Shown here in pieces: positions 55,838 through 64,000 of a DNA stretch of 64,000 nucleotides; the first letter of the stretch is position 1; each line of letters begins with the position of its first letter. This DNA is from a virus, in the IMG/VR virus record IMGVR_UViG_3300031758_000036, positions 1 to 64,000 of that record, one strand, 5' to 3'. Under the pieces are notes generated by a model. The model saw nothing but the letters and a program-made list of their open reading frames with translations, made no database searches and had not been told where the DNA came from. The translations under genes and the position numbers were made by a program.

Positions 55838-56071
55838 ATGACTAAAAGCAGTAAAGGTCAGCTAACGGAAGGTCAAAGATTAGCGCGGCCGCCTTTCCCT
55901 CTTCCTTTGTTTGTAAGAGGAGCAAAAGTACAGGTATACCTGGGTGCTGGCTGGAGCACTGGCAGTGTTGTCAGCAGTCATCAAGACCGGTGTCAAGTAA
56001 CACTGATAACTGGCAATAGGACTATTACCGTTACTGACGCAAGGTCTATTCGTTCTCACCATAATGAGTGA
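55838..56071 (+). CDS. Small SH3-like hypothetical protein
   Basis: This 77-residue protein has VRGAKVQVYLGAGWSTGSVV, SSHQDRCQVTLITGNRTITV and TDARSIRSH. The run of short strands with a GWSTG turn suggests an SH3-like barrel. It overlaps the next gene by eight bases. Function unknown. Confidence 0.6.
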   Translation: MTKSSKGQLTEGQRLARPPFPLPLFVRGAKVQVYLGAGWSTGSVVSSHQDRCQVTLITGNRTITVTDARSIRSHHNE

Positions 56072-56504
56072 TACTCAACTCAGGATCGCGCATACATGCG
56101 ACTCGATCAAAGACTTACTGTTAGACAAAAATGCTAAATATGGCGATTCGGCACTGAATCCAACAAGGGTGTTCAGCAAGTTAGGGCCAGTCGAACAATT
56201 GTATGTTCGCATTGATGACAAGTTATCGCGAATTTCAAAGGGAGCTGGACTGCTAGCGACTGATGAAGATGTCATTAATGACCTCATTGGTTACTTAGTG
56301 CTGCTAAAAATTGCACTACAGGATGATGCGTTTGCCCGCGTCAAGGGTGAACCATGGGATATTGAAGATGAACAATGGGATGGAACCGATGTTGAGCCAA
56401 TCTCATTTGGGAAGACTCCAATTGCAAGTCATGTCAATGACAGCCCAAGGTTAAATGACACCGATTGGTTTGACATGTATGCAGCAGGAGACAAGTTCGC
56501 CTGA
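56064..56504 (+). CDS. Nucleotide-modification-associated domain 1 protein (Nmad1/DUF1599)
   Basis: This 146-residue protein has the Nmad1 pattern: SIKDLLLDKNAKYGDSALNP, GPVEQLYVRIDDKLSRISKG and DVINDLIGYLVLLKIAL. The family is named from its genomic link to phage DNA-modification genes; its own activity is unknown. The C-terminus is an acidic linker. It overlaps the resolvase gene. Confidence 0.8.
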   Translation: MSDTQLRIAHTCDSIKDLLLDKNAKYGDSALNPTRVFSKLGPVEQLYVRIDDKLSRISKGAGLLATDEDVINDLIGYLVLLKIALQDDAFARVKGEPWDIEDEQWDGTDVEPISFGKTPIASHVNDSPRLNDTDWFDMYAAGDKFA

Positions 56505-56859
56505 TTACATACTGGTAATCAAAAGGCCTTTGTTTTCAAAAGCAAGGCCACGGCTTACTAGGACTGGGCACGCATTTATGCCACCGGCATACAAGTTAGC
56601 TCAGGCTGAAATGCGAAAGCAAATTAAAGAGCAATGGACCAAGGGGCCGCTAGAGGGCCCCATTTCATTGTCGATAATGATAAAAGGAGAAGGTCGAGGA
56701 GATACAGACAACATAGCAGGAGCCTTCATGGATACGGCACAAGGGGTTCTATGGTTGGACGACAGGGTAACGGTCATCCCTCAGCTATCTATCTCCTGGC
56801 AGAAGGCCCCCAAGGCGGAATCTGAGTGGATCATCCACATTAGGCACTTGCACGTATAA
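56479..56859 (+). CDS. RusA-type Holliday junction resolvase-like
   Basis: This 126-residue protein contains FSKARPRLTRTGHAFMPPAY and GRGDTDNIAGAFMDTAQGVL, then WLDDRV. The paired Asp residues in GDTDN and DD(R)V are the RusA metal-binding set. RusA cuts four-way junctions and processes recombination or packaging intermediates. The start is uncertain: ATG 56479 overlaps the upstream gene by 26 bases; ATG 56455 is also in frame. Confidence 0.8.
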   Translation: MQQETSSPDYILVIKRPLFSKARPRLTRTGHAFMPPAYKLAQAEMRKQIKEQWTKGPLEGPISLSIMIKGEGRGDTDNIAGAFMDTAQGVLWLDDRVTVIPQLSISWQKAPKAESEWIIHIRHLHV

Positions 56860-56880
56860 TGTGGATCATGCGTTACACTG

Positions 56881-57732
56881 ATGGCTGCAGTAGCCTACAA
56901 TCAGCCTGATTATCAGTACAGAAGGGAATCGGGAGAAAACCAGAGTTATTTAAAGAATATCCTGGTAAGCCCTGCTCATTACAAAGCTTCAAAGAAAAGG
57001 CGCTTTTTCCCTACCATTAACATGGAAATAGGGTCTGCTTTGCATTGCCTTGTACTGGAGGGTGAGGAAGAATTCAGTAAAAGATATGTAATGAAACCCG
57101 AAGATATTGCCTTAAACACAAAAGAAGGAAAAGAATGGAAAGCAGCGCAAACACATAAAACAATATTGACTAATACTGAAAAAGAACGAGCATGGGATAG
57201 CGTGCATGGAATGGCAAATTCTTTGTCTAAACTTGATTGGTTTAATCAAGATTTGCCAGATTATCGTAAGTACAACGAGTTATCTATTTACTGGGAAGCG
57301 GATGGCATAGAATGCAAAGGCAGGCTTGATCGACTCGTTGATATGGGCGATCATTTACTGGTACTCGATCTGAAGACAACTGATTCTGTCGAATATAATA
57401 CGTTTGTGAAGAAGTTAGTAGGAGGCATGAATTACTTATTCCAATCAGCATGGTATTCAGAGGCGGCGAGCCTGGCGTATGATAAGCCCTGCAAATTTGT
57501 ATTTGCTGCTATCGAAAGAACGGAACCTTGGACGTTGGCTCTGTTTGAGATATCCGACGAGATGATGGAGGAGGGGAACCGGCAGATCAAGCGTGCGCGG
57601 CAACTATTAAAGAAATCCTTAGACACTAAGGAGTGGCCTAGCCCAGATGTGCGTTATAATGTATTGAGCCTGCCAAAGTGGTACCAGTCACCAGTGGCGG
57701 ATTATCATCCAGAATTTGAGGACTTGTTCTGA
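56881..57732 (+). CDS. RecE-like PD-(D/E)XK exonuclease
   Basis: This 283-residue protein matches the phage RecE/DUF3799 group. MEIGSALHCLVLEGEEEF has the conserved G-S-x-x-H (H55), CKGRLDRLVD (D150) follows, then VLDLKTT with D163 and K165 of the PD-(D/E)XK core, and FQSAWYSEAA, the conserved Q-x-x-x-Y helix. It should resect double-stranded ends for the annealing protein at 53222. It overlaps the next gene by one base. Confidence 0.85.
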   Translation: MAAVAYNQPDYQYRRESGENQSYLKNILVSPAHYKASKKRRFFPTINMEIGSALHCLVLEGEEEFSKRYVMKPEDIALNTKEGKEWKAAQTHKTILTNTEKERAWDSVHGMANSLSKLDWFNQDLPDYRKYNELSIYWEADGIECKGRLDRLVDMGDHLLVLDLKTTDSVEYNTFVKKLVGGMNYLFQSAWYSEAASLAYDKPCKFVFAAIERTEPWTLALFEISDEMMEEGNRQIKRARQLLKKSLDTKEWPSPDVRYNVLSLPKWYQSPVADYHPEFEDLF

Positions 57733-57935
57733 TGTCACGAAACGATACCAGTACTGGATCTGGTGGAATCGGATTTTGTGGGCTACTAACAGTTTTATTT
57801 GTTGGCCTGAAACTGACCGGATACATTGGCTGGCCTTGGGTTTGGGTCATTTCTCCTTTATGGATCCCGCTAGCCCTTGTTTTGGCACTGGCAGCGATTG
57901 CTGGCATCGTTTATCTGTTTGTTTCTGGTAAATAA
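57732..57935 (+). CDS. Small two-helix membrane protein
   Basis: This 67-residue protein has two hydrophobic segments (GIGFCGLLTVLFVGLKLTGY; VISPLWIPLALVLALAAIAG). The KLTGYIGWPWVWVISPLWIP signature is that of small phage proteins often labelled transmembrane Fragile-X-F-like. Function unknown. It overlaps the nuclease stop and precedes ThyX by two bases. Confidence 0.75.
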   Translation: MSRNDTSTGSGGIGFCGLLTVLFVGLKLTGYIGWPWVWVISPLWIPLALVLALAAIAGIVYLFVSGK

Positions 57936-57937
57936 TC

Positions 57938-58615
57938 ATGCACGATGCAAAATTAGTTGCTCTTACTCAAGGAGCGGAAGAGCACGCCTTGAAACATGCT
58001 CAAGAAATCATTATGTACGTTGCCCGTGTTAGCAATCCTTCTAATCAGGATAGCAGTAATACTGGGCTGCTGAAATATTGTATCAGGGAAAAGCATTGGT
58101 CAATTTTTGAAATGGCTAATATGGTCCTGGAAATCAACACAACCAGGGCGATTAGTCCACAAATTTTGCGTCATCGTTCTTTTTCGTTTCAGGAATTTTC
58201 GCAACGCTATGCCACTATTGACAGTTTAAGCGCCTCAATTCCATTACCAGATTTGCGGCGACAGGATACCAAAAATCGCCAAGCAAGTCATGATGACCTT
58301 GACGAGGATCTGAAGCGTGATCTTCAAGCTAATATTGATAACCTTTACGAGCACGCAAATGATGTATATCAACTACTGCTTCAGAAGGATGTAGCAAAAG
58401 AGTGCGCGAGGGAAGTCCTGCCGATTGGTTCGCCAACAAGGCTATATATGAATGGCACCCTCAGGAGCTGGATTACATATATTGCGCTCCGAGAAAAAAA
58501 TGGAACACAACTTGAGCATCAAATGATTGCAAAGTCTTGCAAACAAATATTTTGCAAGCATCATCCGATTATTGGCAATGCCCTCGGTGGTGTCGATACG
58601 CCGTGGGAAATCTAA
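57938..58615 (+). CDS. thyX: Flavin-dependent thymidylate synthase
   Basis: This 225-residue protein has the ThyX signature RHRSFSFQEFS at residues 78-88 (RHRx7S), followed by QRY. The remainder fits the family: LKYCIREKHWSIFEMANMVL, ARE near 140, and the TLRSWITYIALR helix. It makes dTMP from dUMP using FAD and NADPH, supplying thymidylate for phage DNA. It is common in cyanophages. Confidence 0.95.
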   Translation: MHDAKLVALTQGAEEHALKHAQEIIMYVARVSNPSNQDSSNTGLLKYCIREKHWSIFEMANMVLEINTTRAISPQILRHRSFSFQEFSQRYATIDSLSASIPLPDLRRQDTKNRQASHDDLDEDLKRDLQANIDNLYEHANDVYQLLLQKDVAKECAREVLPIGSPTRLYMNGTLRSWITYIALREKNGTQLEHQMIAKSCKQIFCKHHPIIGNALGGVDTPWEI

Positions 58616-58631
58616 GTATCAGGGATTGATC

Positions 58632-59270
58632 ATGTCAGAATCTTTGGATCAATCAGGCTGGCCTGAGTCTAAACCAATAAAAGGAGAGGCTGGTCCAATT
58701 TATGGTTTTAGGCGCGGTTATCGTGTCAGCCAGTCCGGTCGACACGAAAACGCCGATCAATACGGTTGCTTCCAGAAGTTCTTATTGCTACAGGGAGGCA
58801 GGACTTTTAAGGCTCTTGAATCGATAACGGGACATGCTGTACCTACCCTATCTAGCTGGTCTGATATATTCAACTGGCAGCGCCGTGCAGCCGCCTATGA
58901 TAAAGATCAATTGGCGATCGTCTGGAAGGAAGCAGAGAAATTCCAAAAAAACTCCCATCGAGACGCAATTGTAGAATTTAGGGAGTCATCTGAGCGTCAA
59001 GCCAGGATGATGGCCAGAGTTTCGGAAGACTTGCTGCGTGTTCTGGGTAAGCGCATAGCAAAGGCCGAGGACGAGGGAGAAGAGGTGCCAATGGCCCTAG
59101 TCTCTGGCCTGCTTAAGGCCGCCGCTAGTATTAGCGAGCAGTCTCGTCAATCCTGGGCCAACTCGCTGGGCATTAATGAAATGCTAGAAATGGTTGATGA
59201 AGAGATGAACAAAGTAAACATTGAAGATGTCACTGATGTCGACGCCTACGAAATTCCAATCGATGAATAA
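58632..59270 (+). CDS. Small terminase-like protein
   Basis: This 212-residue protein has ATG 58632 following ATCAGGGATTGATC, favoured over the longer frame from 58527. The N-part has an HTH-like core (TFKALESITGHAVPTLSSWS), followed by DIFNWQRRAAAYDKDQLAIV, familiar from phage small terminases of the phBC6A51-type. A long helical region then precedes an acidic tail. Position right before TerL supports the role in recognising packaging DNA. Confidence 0.7.
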   Translation: MSESLDQSGWPESKPIKGEAGPIYGFRRGYRVSQSGRHENADQYGCFQKFLLLQGGRTFKALESITGHAVPTLSSWSDIFNWQRRAAAYDKDQLAIVWKEAEKFQKNSHRDAIVEFRESSERQARMMARVSEDLLRVLGKRIAKAEDEGEEVPMALVSGLLKAAASISEQSRQSWANSLGINEMLEMVDEEMNKVNIEDVTDVDAYEIPIDE

Positions 59271-59472
59271 ATTTCCTGATCCAAATTTCCCTCTAATCGT
59301 AACAGAAGAGGAGGATGGCTCGTTTACACTGGAGTGGGATGACCTTCATCCTATTACATCTGTTTTCAATAACTATACGGAGCAAGACTTTATCGACATG
59401 CTGACCGCTGGAGCAATCGATACCCTACAGGACAATGAAGAATTAGATGCATCAAAACAGGTTGAAGACTGA
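59263..59472 (+). CDS. Small acidic protein between terminase genes
   Basis: This 69-residue protein starts MNKFPDPNFPLIVTEEEDGS. It contains LEWDDLHPITSVFNNYTEQD and ends KQVED. The short, acidic LTVT-EEEDGSFTLEWDD pattern is common in small phage proteins. It overlaps both terminase genes by a few bases. Role unknown. Confidence 0.65.
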   Translation: MNKFPDPNFPLIVTEEEDGSFTLEWDDLHPITSVFNNYTEQDFIDMLTAGAIDTLQDNEELDASKQVED

Positions 59473-62006
59473 TGGCTACTAGAGCTGGTAAAATCTTTCT
59501 TGAAAAAGCAGGATCAGACCGCGAAATGGTTCGCGAGCTGCGAAAAGCTAAGACGCAAAGGAAAGAAGGTGGCCAGCAAATAGTACTGCATCAGTTTATC
59601 AAATCGGTATCTCCTAACTATAAATTTTACAAGGTCCACGCAGAATTAACGAAACAACTGCAGCGAATCATTGACGGAAAATGCAAGCGGTTAATTATTC
59701 AAATTCCACCAAGGACTGGTAAAAGTTTTCTGTCCTCTAAGTTATTTCCAGCAGCATATTTACTGGCCCATCCAGATCGATATGCTGGCATCGTCTCCTA
59801 TAGCGCAGAGCTGGCTGAAGGCTTCTCGCGGTCTGCCAGAGATTACTACAGGCAGGCTGGAGGGACATTTGACCCATACAAGCAAGCCGTAAACGATTGG
59901 GGTACCCAAGGCGGTGGCGGGTTATGGGCGTCGGGTGTTGGAGGCGCTATCACCGGCCGCTCAGGCCATTTGCTGATCATTGACGACCCTGTCAAGAACA
60001 GGGAAGACGCTGACAGCCCAAGGGTGATGGAAAAACTATGGGACTGGTACACATCGACTCTTTACACTCGCCTTGAACCAGAAGTCGGATCAATTGTTGT
60101 GATTCAATGCATGACCGGTGATACAAATGTAACCATGAGCGATGGTTCTTGCCGCAGGCTGGATACAATTAGGCCAGGCGATGAAGTCTTGTCATGGAAG
60201 AATGGATCTGCTGTTACTAGAACTGTACTGAATCATAAATGTCAGGGAGAGGACGATGTATTTGAGATAAGAACCGCGAGTAGTAGGGTGAAGGCGAATG
60301 CGAGGCATCCGTTTTTAGTGCAACGCGAAGATGGGGCCCATGAATGGGTCAGGGTTGAGGATTTACGGATTGGCGATTCCCTGGTGGCGTCATCCCGCCT
60401 TGAATTTGACAATCCCGCGCAAGTAACCGAGCAACAGGCTTGGCTTCTTGGTTATATGTTTGGAGATGGCTGGATAACCAGTCGAACCGGTACGCGGCTA
60501 GATGCCAATGGTAAAAGGTATCCAAGATCAGGATTCGTAACATGTGTTGCATGTCCCAAACCAGACGAGGAAAGGGAAAAGATTATGACAGCGTTTCAAT
60601 CGATATGGGGTTTTAGGCCGAAACTGACTCGTTATGGCTACTACAGGACCGAGAGGCAGGAGCCAGGGAAATGGTTCACTGCTTTTGGGCTTACTGGAAC
60701 AGCCAAGACCAAGAGGGTGCCATTGTGGATGTACTCTCAGCCTGCTGAGATTCGCCAAGCCTTTTTATCTGGATATCACGAAGCGGATGGCGCTACATTT
60801 AGTACGGGCAAGGCCGCAGGTAGGTATACGTTTGGCTCATGTAACCCAGATCTGATCAACGATATTAGACAAATAGCAAGGGGATTGGGATATTCAGTCA
60901 CGAATATTAGCGTATATGAAAGCATGATACAAGCTCCCAACAGTCCTGCGCCAGTATTATCTAAAAATTGCAATTTACAATTCAACCCATGGTCAAAAAA
61001 CGAATCAGAATTTCGTACTCATAAAATCAGATCAATTAAAAATATTGGGAGGGAATTAGTATATGACATTCAAGTCGAGGACACCGAATGTTTCATAGCA
61101 GATGGACTAGTGTCTCACAATACTCGCTGGAGCGAAAATGACCTGATTGGCAGGCTGATTGAGTCTGAAATGAACGTATCCGAAAAAGGCAGAGAAAATT
61201 GGACAATACTTGACCTGCCTGCTATATCCGAGGATGCTGGTTCGCGACCGCCACTGCCAGAGCATTGCGATGTTGTACCTGATTGGCGAGAAGAGTCTGG
61301 GCTAGCACTGTGCCCACAGCGATATGGTATAGAAGAATACGAACGCATACGTGAAGCGATAGGCACCAGGGATTTTGCTGCTTTGTATCAGCAGCGACCA
61401 GCACCTGAGGGCGGCAATATGTTTGACCCTAGTTGGTGGCAATACTATGATCACGGCACTGAGCTGCCGGAGTTCCAAAGGTTAATGCTTAGCGTTGACT
61501 GTACTTTTACTAACTCTAGTTCTAGTGACTATGTTGTTGGTAGCGTAGTAGCCCAAGCCGGCAATCGATTTTATGTAATCGATATGGTCAGGGAGAAAAT
61601 GGATATCATTGCAACGATATCAATGATATCAAGAATGTATAACAAACATGCACTTAGCGGCACGATTATTGAACTTGCAGCGTCTGGTTATGCTGCTTAT
61701 CAAATGCTAAGCAAAAAAGTGCCAGGTTTAATTGGTTTCAAGCCAGAGAAATCAAAAACAGCTCGCGCTGCTGGTATCGTCCCAATAATCGAAGCAGGTA
61801 ATGTGTATTTACCAACAAGCGCACCTTGGCTAGATGCCTTTGTGAATGAATTCAGCCTATTCCCAGCAGCAAAGAACGATGACATCGTCGACTCTGTTGG
61901 CATGGCTATTAATTACATGTCTCAAAGATCGGCTCCCGTGATGACAGAAGTTAGCTGGGGCCGTGGAACAACTTTACCCTATAATTATAATAACAGTGTA
62001 ATCTAA
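59472..62006 (+). CDS. terL: Terminase large subunit containing an intein
   Basis: This 844-residue precursor is made of N-extein 1-212, intein 213-550 and C-extein 551-844. The N-extein has Walker A QIPPRTGKSFL (77-87) and Walker B HLLIIDDPVK. The C-extein begins TRWSENDLIGRL. The host motif VIQ-TRWSENDL is thus split between Q212 and T551. The nuclease part has MLSVDCTF (Asp), and IVDSVGMAINY near the end. Spliced, it gives 506 residues, normal for TerL. It packages DNA with the small terminase at 58632; the portal was not seen in the window. Confidence 0.95.
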   Translation: MATRAGKIFLEKAGSDREMVRELRKAKTQRKEGGQQIVLHQFIKSVSPNYKFYKVHAELTKQLQRIIDGKCKRLIIQIPPRTGKSFLSSKLFPAAYLLAHPDRYAGIVSYSAELAEGFSRSARDYYRQAGGTFDPYKQAVNDWGTQGGGGLWASGVGGAITGRSGHLLIIDDPVKNREDADSPRVMEKLWDWYTSTLYTRLEPEVGSIVVIQCMTGDTNVTMSDGSCRRLDTIRPGDEVLSWKNGSAVTRTVLNHKCQGEDDVFEIRTASSRVKANARHPFLVQREDGAHEWVRVEDLRIGDSLVASSRLEFDNPAQVTEQQAWLLGYMFGDGWITSRTGTRLDANGKRYPRSGFVTCVACPKPDEEREKIMTAFQSIWGFRPKLTRYGYYRTERQEPGKWFTAFGLTGTAKTKRVPLWMYSQPAEIRQAFLSGYHEADGATFSTGKAAGRYTFGSCNPDLINDIRQIARGLGYSVTNISVYESMIQAPNSPAPVLSKNCNLQFNPWSKNESEFRTHKIRSIKNIGRELVYDIQVEDTECFIADGLVSHNTRWSENDLIGRLIESEMNVSEKGRENWTILDLPAISEDAGSRPPLPEHCDVVPDWREESGLALCPQRYGIEEYERIREAIGTRDFAALYQQRPAPEGGNMFDPSWWQYYDHGTELPEFQRLMLSVDCTFTNSSSSDYVVGSVVAQAGNRFYVIDMVREKMDIIATISMISRMYNKHALSGTIIELAASGYAAYQMLSKKVPGLIGFKPEKSKTARAAGIVPIIEAGNVYLPTSAPWLDAFVNEFSLFPAAKNDDIVDSVGMAINYMSQRSAPVMTEVSWGRGTTLPYNYNNSVI
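60108..61121 (+). other. Intein with LAGLIDADG endonuclease in TerL
   Basis: The intein is 338 residues long. It starts Cys (CMTGDTNVTMSDGS), with block B near ASSRVKANARHPF. LAGLIDADG-type motifs are LLGYMFGDGW and FLSGYHEADG, and it ends VEDTECFIADGLVSHN with the terminal Asn followed by Thr. The splice residues (Cys1, His-Asn end, +1 Thr) look intact, so protein splicing is likely. The site lies inside the conserved ATPase region of the terminase, as usual for inteins. Confidence 0.9.
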
Positions 62007-62636
62007 ATGTCAAGAAAATCGCTAGATTTCAAGCTAACGCCACAACAGCAGAAAATGGCGATAGACAATATCAATTTAGCTCGCCGGGAGGCTTGGCGGG
62101 TGCAAAGAACCACTGGAATTGAATATTCTGTTCTAGAAGGAGCCGCTTTTCTGGGGCTATGTAAGGCGTGCCATCGATTCGACCCCGAATCGGGATATAA
62201 ATTTTCCAGTCTTGCAACTCCAACAATCAGAGGCGAGATATTGCATTGGGTGCGTGATAAAACCTATGCTATGCGTTTATCGCATAAAATGAGAGAGAAT
62301 TGGATAAAAGGAAGGAAGATGCTATTCAATGGCTCTAATGATCTGCAAATAGCAAAAGCATTAGAGATGTCGATCGAAGAATGGCAAGAAACCAGGTCGG
62401 CATGTTCAGGCCCTCCCCTTGAACTGAAAGATCAGGCAATGCCTTCCGATCCGTTGGAGCCCGAGGAAGTTGACTTCAAATGTGATTACAGGTCAAAAGC
62501 AGAGGAAGCAATAGGAATGATGAGCGAAAAAGAACACGATATGCTAATAGCATATTATAAAGGTGACACATCGAAACCACCCATAAGGCAGTTCAAGTAT
62601 CTGTGTGCAAATCTTAAGAATTATAACATTACATGA
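62007..62636 (+). CDS. Second sigma-like factor (SigF/SigB type)
   Basis: This 209-residue protein begins directly after the TerL stop. Region 2 pattern: EGAAFLGLCKACHRFDPESG then YKFSSLATPTIRGEILHWVR, which is the typical FDPE-G-x-x-FSSLA-x-x-TIRGE of alternative sigma factors. Next is RLSHKMRENWIKGRKMLF ... DLQIAKALEMSIEEWQETR, like region 3. A region 4 is weak (AIGMMSEKEHDMLIAYY). It probably works as a group 3 sigma or sigma-like regulator of late genes. Confidence 0.7.
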   Translation: MSRKSLDFKLTPQQQKMAIDNINLARREAWRVQRTTGIEYSVLEGAAFLGLCKACHRFDPESGYKFSSLATPTIRGEILHWVRDKTYAMRLSHKMRENWIKGRKMLFNGSNDLQIAKALEMSIEEWQETRSACSGPPLELKDQAMPSDPLEPEEVDFKCDYRSKAEEAIGMMSEKEHDMLIAYYKGDTSKPPIRQFKYLCANLKNYNIT

Positions 62637-62691
62637 AGGCGGTATCCAATCCCTAAGTTGGTGCTAGCCTGAACCAAGAGCCCCGGCACCA

Positions 62692-64000
62692 ATGGGAAAA
62701 GCGACGATAAGTGATTATACCATCAAGACGATCAAAGATATTCCTATTACGTCAATCCTAGAGAAAGAGGGCGTTCTGTGCAAGAAAGTCGGAAGAGAGG
62801 CGGTAACACTATGTCCATGGCATAACGACAAGAATCCATCTTTAACCATAAACGATGAGAAGGGATTTTGTTTTTGCTTTGTTTGTCAAACAGGTAGCGA
62901 TGGTATCGGTTTTATTCAAGAGAAGTTTGGTCTGTCTTTTGCTGATACGATAATCAAGATCGCCAGATCGCACGAAGTAGAAGTAATATATGAGGATCTG
63001 AATCCAGAGCTGGCGGCAGAAGAAGCCAGGCGAAAGGTTGAACTGATAAACCAATTAAATGCCGAGCACGAATCATATAGAAAATTTATCAAAGACCCAA
63101 GAGCACAACGTATCAGGGATTTACTGGATTCCCGTGGTATACAGCCAAGTACCTGTAGGCATTTTGAACTTGGCTATGCCCCGAATGGTTTTTTCGCTGA
63201 TCGCATTACAGTACCTATTCATGACCACAGGGGAACGCTGATCGGCTTCAGTGGCAGAGCGACAAGAGATGAAGTCAAGCCAAAGTATAAAAACTCAGAG
63301 AATGATGATCATTTCGATAAATCAAAAATTGTATTCAATGAGCATCGAGCGTCCCAATATGCAAGAGAAGCAGACAGTCTGATTTTTGTTGAAGGTCATT
63401 TCGATGTAATTGCATTGTGGCAATATGGCATAAAAAACGTGGTAGCCATTCAAGGTACTGCTCCTCCCACGGAATCGACAATCAATAGGCTTGCGCGGCG
63501 TACGAAGCGATTTATTTTATGTTTCGATTCTGATCAAGGTGGATTCAAGGCAACCGAGCAATTCATCAAGGTAGCTGGACCCTTGGCCTGCAGAGGTGAT
63601 CTGACTATTTCTGTAGCAACACTTCCTGATGGAATGGACCCAGATGATTGTATCAATGCGAACATTGATTTGTATTCGGTAATCGAAAATGCAAAGCCAT
63701 GGCTCGACTGGCAACTTGAAACGTGGCTGTCATCAGTAGATAGGACGGACACCGCGCTGTTCACTCAAATAGAATCCAGAACCAGGGCGCTTGTCGAATC
63801 GATACAGTCGCCTGTCTTGAGGCAGTATTATATCGACAAGGCATCACGGATACTTGCTCCTGACGACAAGTCAGCGTTAAAAATTGCTAAGCAATGGGCA
63901 GATAATACTGAAGCGGTCAAATATAAAAAGAAATGGTCAAGACCGACGCCGGTTGAGATTCGTATCTTGGCAGAACGCAGGTTACTTAGACTGTATGTGC
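62692..64000 (+). CDS. DNA primase, DnaG type (partial)
   Basis: It runs off the right edge. It starts MGKATISDYTIKTIKDIPIT. A CHC2 zinc finger is visible (LCPWHNDKNPSLTINDEKGF, then CFCFVCQTGS), followed by the RNA-polymerase-like core (YKNSENDDHFDKSKIVFNEH). TOPRIM follows: LIFVEGHFDVIALW and FILCFDSDQGG with the usual E-G and D-x-D. It should prime lagging-strand synthesis with the helicase at 49725. The gap 62637-62691 has no gene. Confidence 0.9.
   Translation, partial: MGKATISDYTIKTIKDIPITSILEKEGVLCKKVGREAVTLCPWHNDKNPSLTINDEKGFCFCFVCQTGSDGIGFIQEKFGLSFADTIIKIARSHEVEVIYEDLNPELAAEEARRKVELINQLNAEHESYRKFIKDPRAQRIRDLLDSRGIQPSTCRHFELGYAPNGFFADRITVPIHDHRGTLIGFSGRATRDEVKPKYKNSENDDHFDKSKIVFNEHRASQYAREADSLIFVEGHFDVIALWQYGIKNVVAIQGTAPPTESTINRLARRTKRFILCFDSDQGGFKATEQFIKVAGPLACRGDLTISVATLPDGMDPDDCINANIDLYSVIENAKPWLDWQLETWLSSVDRTDTALFTQIESRTRALVESIQSPVLRQYYIDKASRILAPDDKSALKIAKQWADNTEAVKYKKKWSRPTPVEIRILAERRLLRLYV

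Overview
This window is the interior of a large tailed double-stranded DNA phage genome. Both ends cut through genes: the 3' end of a small gene lies at 1-123, and a primase runs off the right edge. The virion genes point to a long, flexible-tailed (siphovirus-type) particle. They include a 1572-residue tape measure protein, a tail-chaperone pair joined by a -1 frameshift signal, a tail tube, a tail hub, many fibre genes, a scaffold and an HK97-type capsid protein. No baseplate, sheath, integrase or repressor was recognised. The likely host is a cyanobacterium. This is an inference from small-gene families that I recall from cyanophages (a PKHD-type hydroxylase, 2288-2485, 872-1045, 41285-41608, the C39-type lysin), and not a proven assignment.

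Layout. From 1 to about 5.3 kb there is a tight rightward run of very small genes plus a 2-oxoglutarate hydroxylase. It ends in an AT-rich gap with a long predicted hairpin between two copies of a 14-bp palindrome. From 5.3 to 14.9 kb is an accessory zone, mostly leftward: a PcfJ-like gene and about a dozen short orphan genes. These are separated by at least 14 copies of an imperfect 36-48 bp palindrome, usually with one gene between neighbouring copies and often with a sigma70-like promoter beside the gene. One gene in this zone has an in-frame TAG. Two clusters of another palindrome family lie near 13.75 and 14.75 kb. From 15 to 46 kb is the virion module: neck/tail completion, tail chaperones, tail terminator, tube, tape measure, distal tail and hub, LamG-like and other appendage proteins, scaffold, capsid, two collagen-like fibres, a polyglycine adhesin, a fused glycosyltransferase-methyltransferase and two paralogous highly expressed virion proteins. 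Two HNH endonucleases are inserted in it. From 46 to 49 kb are small basic proteins and a lysis cassette with a two-domain lysin.

From 49.3 to 52.6 kb, leftward, are a DnaB-type helicase and a winged-helix protein that may be a loader or initiator; its upstream region holds GCTGC-type inverted repeats, a possible origin or operator. From 52.8 kb to the end, rightward, is the DNA-processing and regulatory module: a probable single-strand annealing protein, a sigma factor, SSB, an Nmad1/DUF1599 protein, a RusA-type resolvase, a RecE-like PD-(D/E)XK nuclease, ThyX, small and large terminase, a second sigma-like protein and a DnaG-type primase. The large terminase contains a 338-residue intein with a LAGLIDADG endonuclease.

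Together the genes give replication (primase, helicase, SSB), recombination (annealing protein, nuclease, resolvase), nucleotide supply (ThyX), transcription control by two sigma-like proteins, packaging and virion assembly. No portal or head protease was recognised in the window. They probably lie to the right of it, so the packaging genes would be separated from the scaffold and capsid genes. No tRNA, CRISPR array, reverse transcriptase or integrase was recognised by eye.
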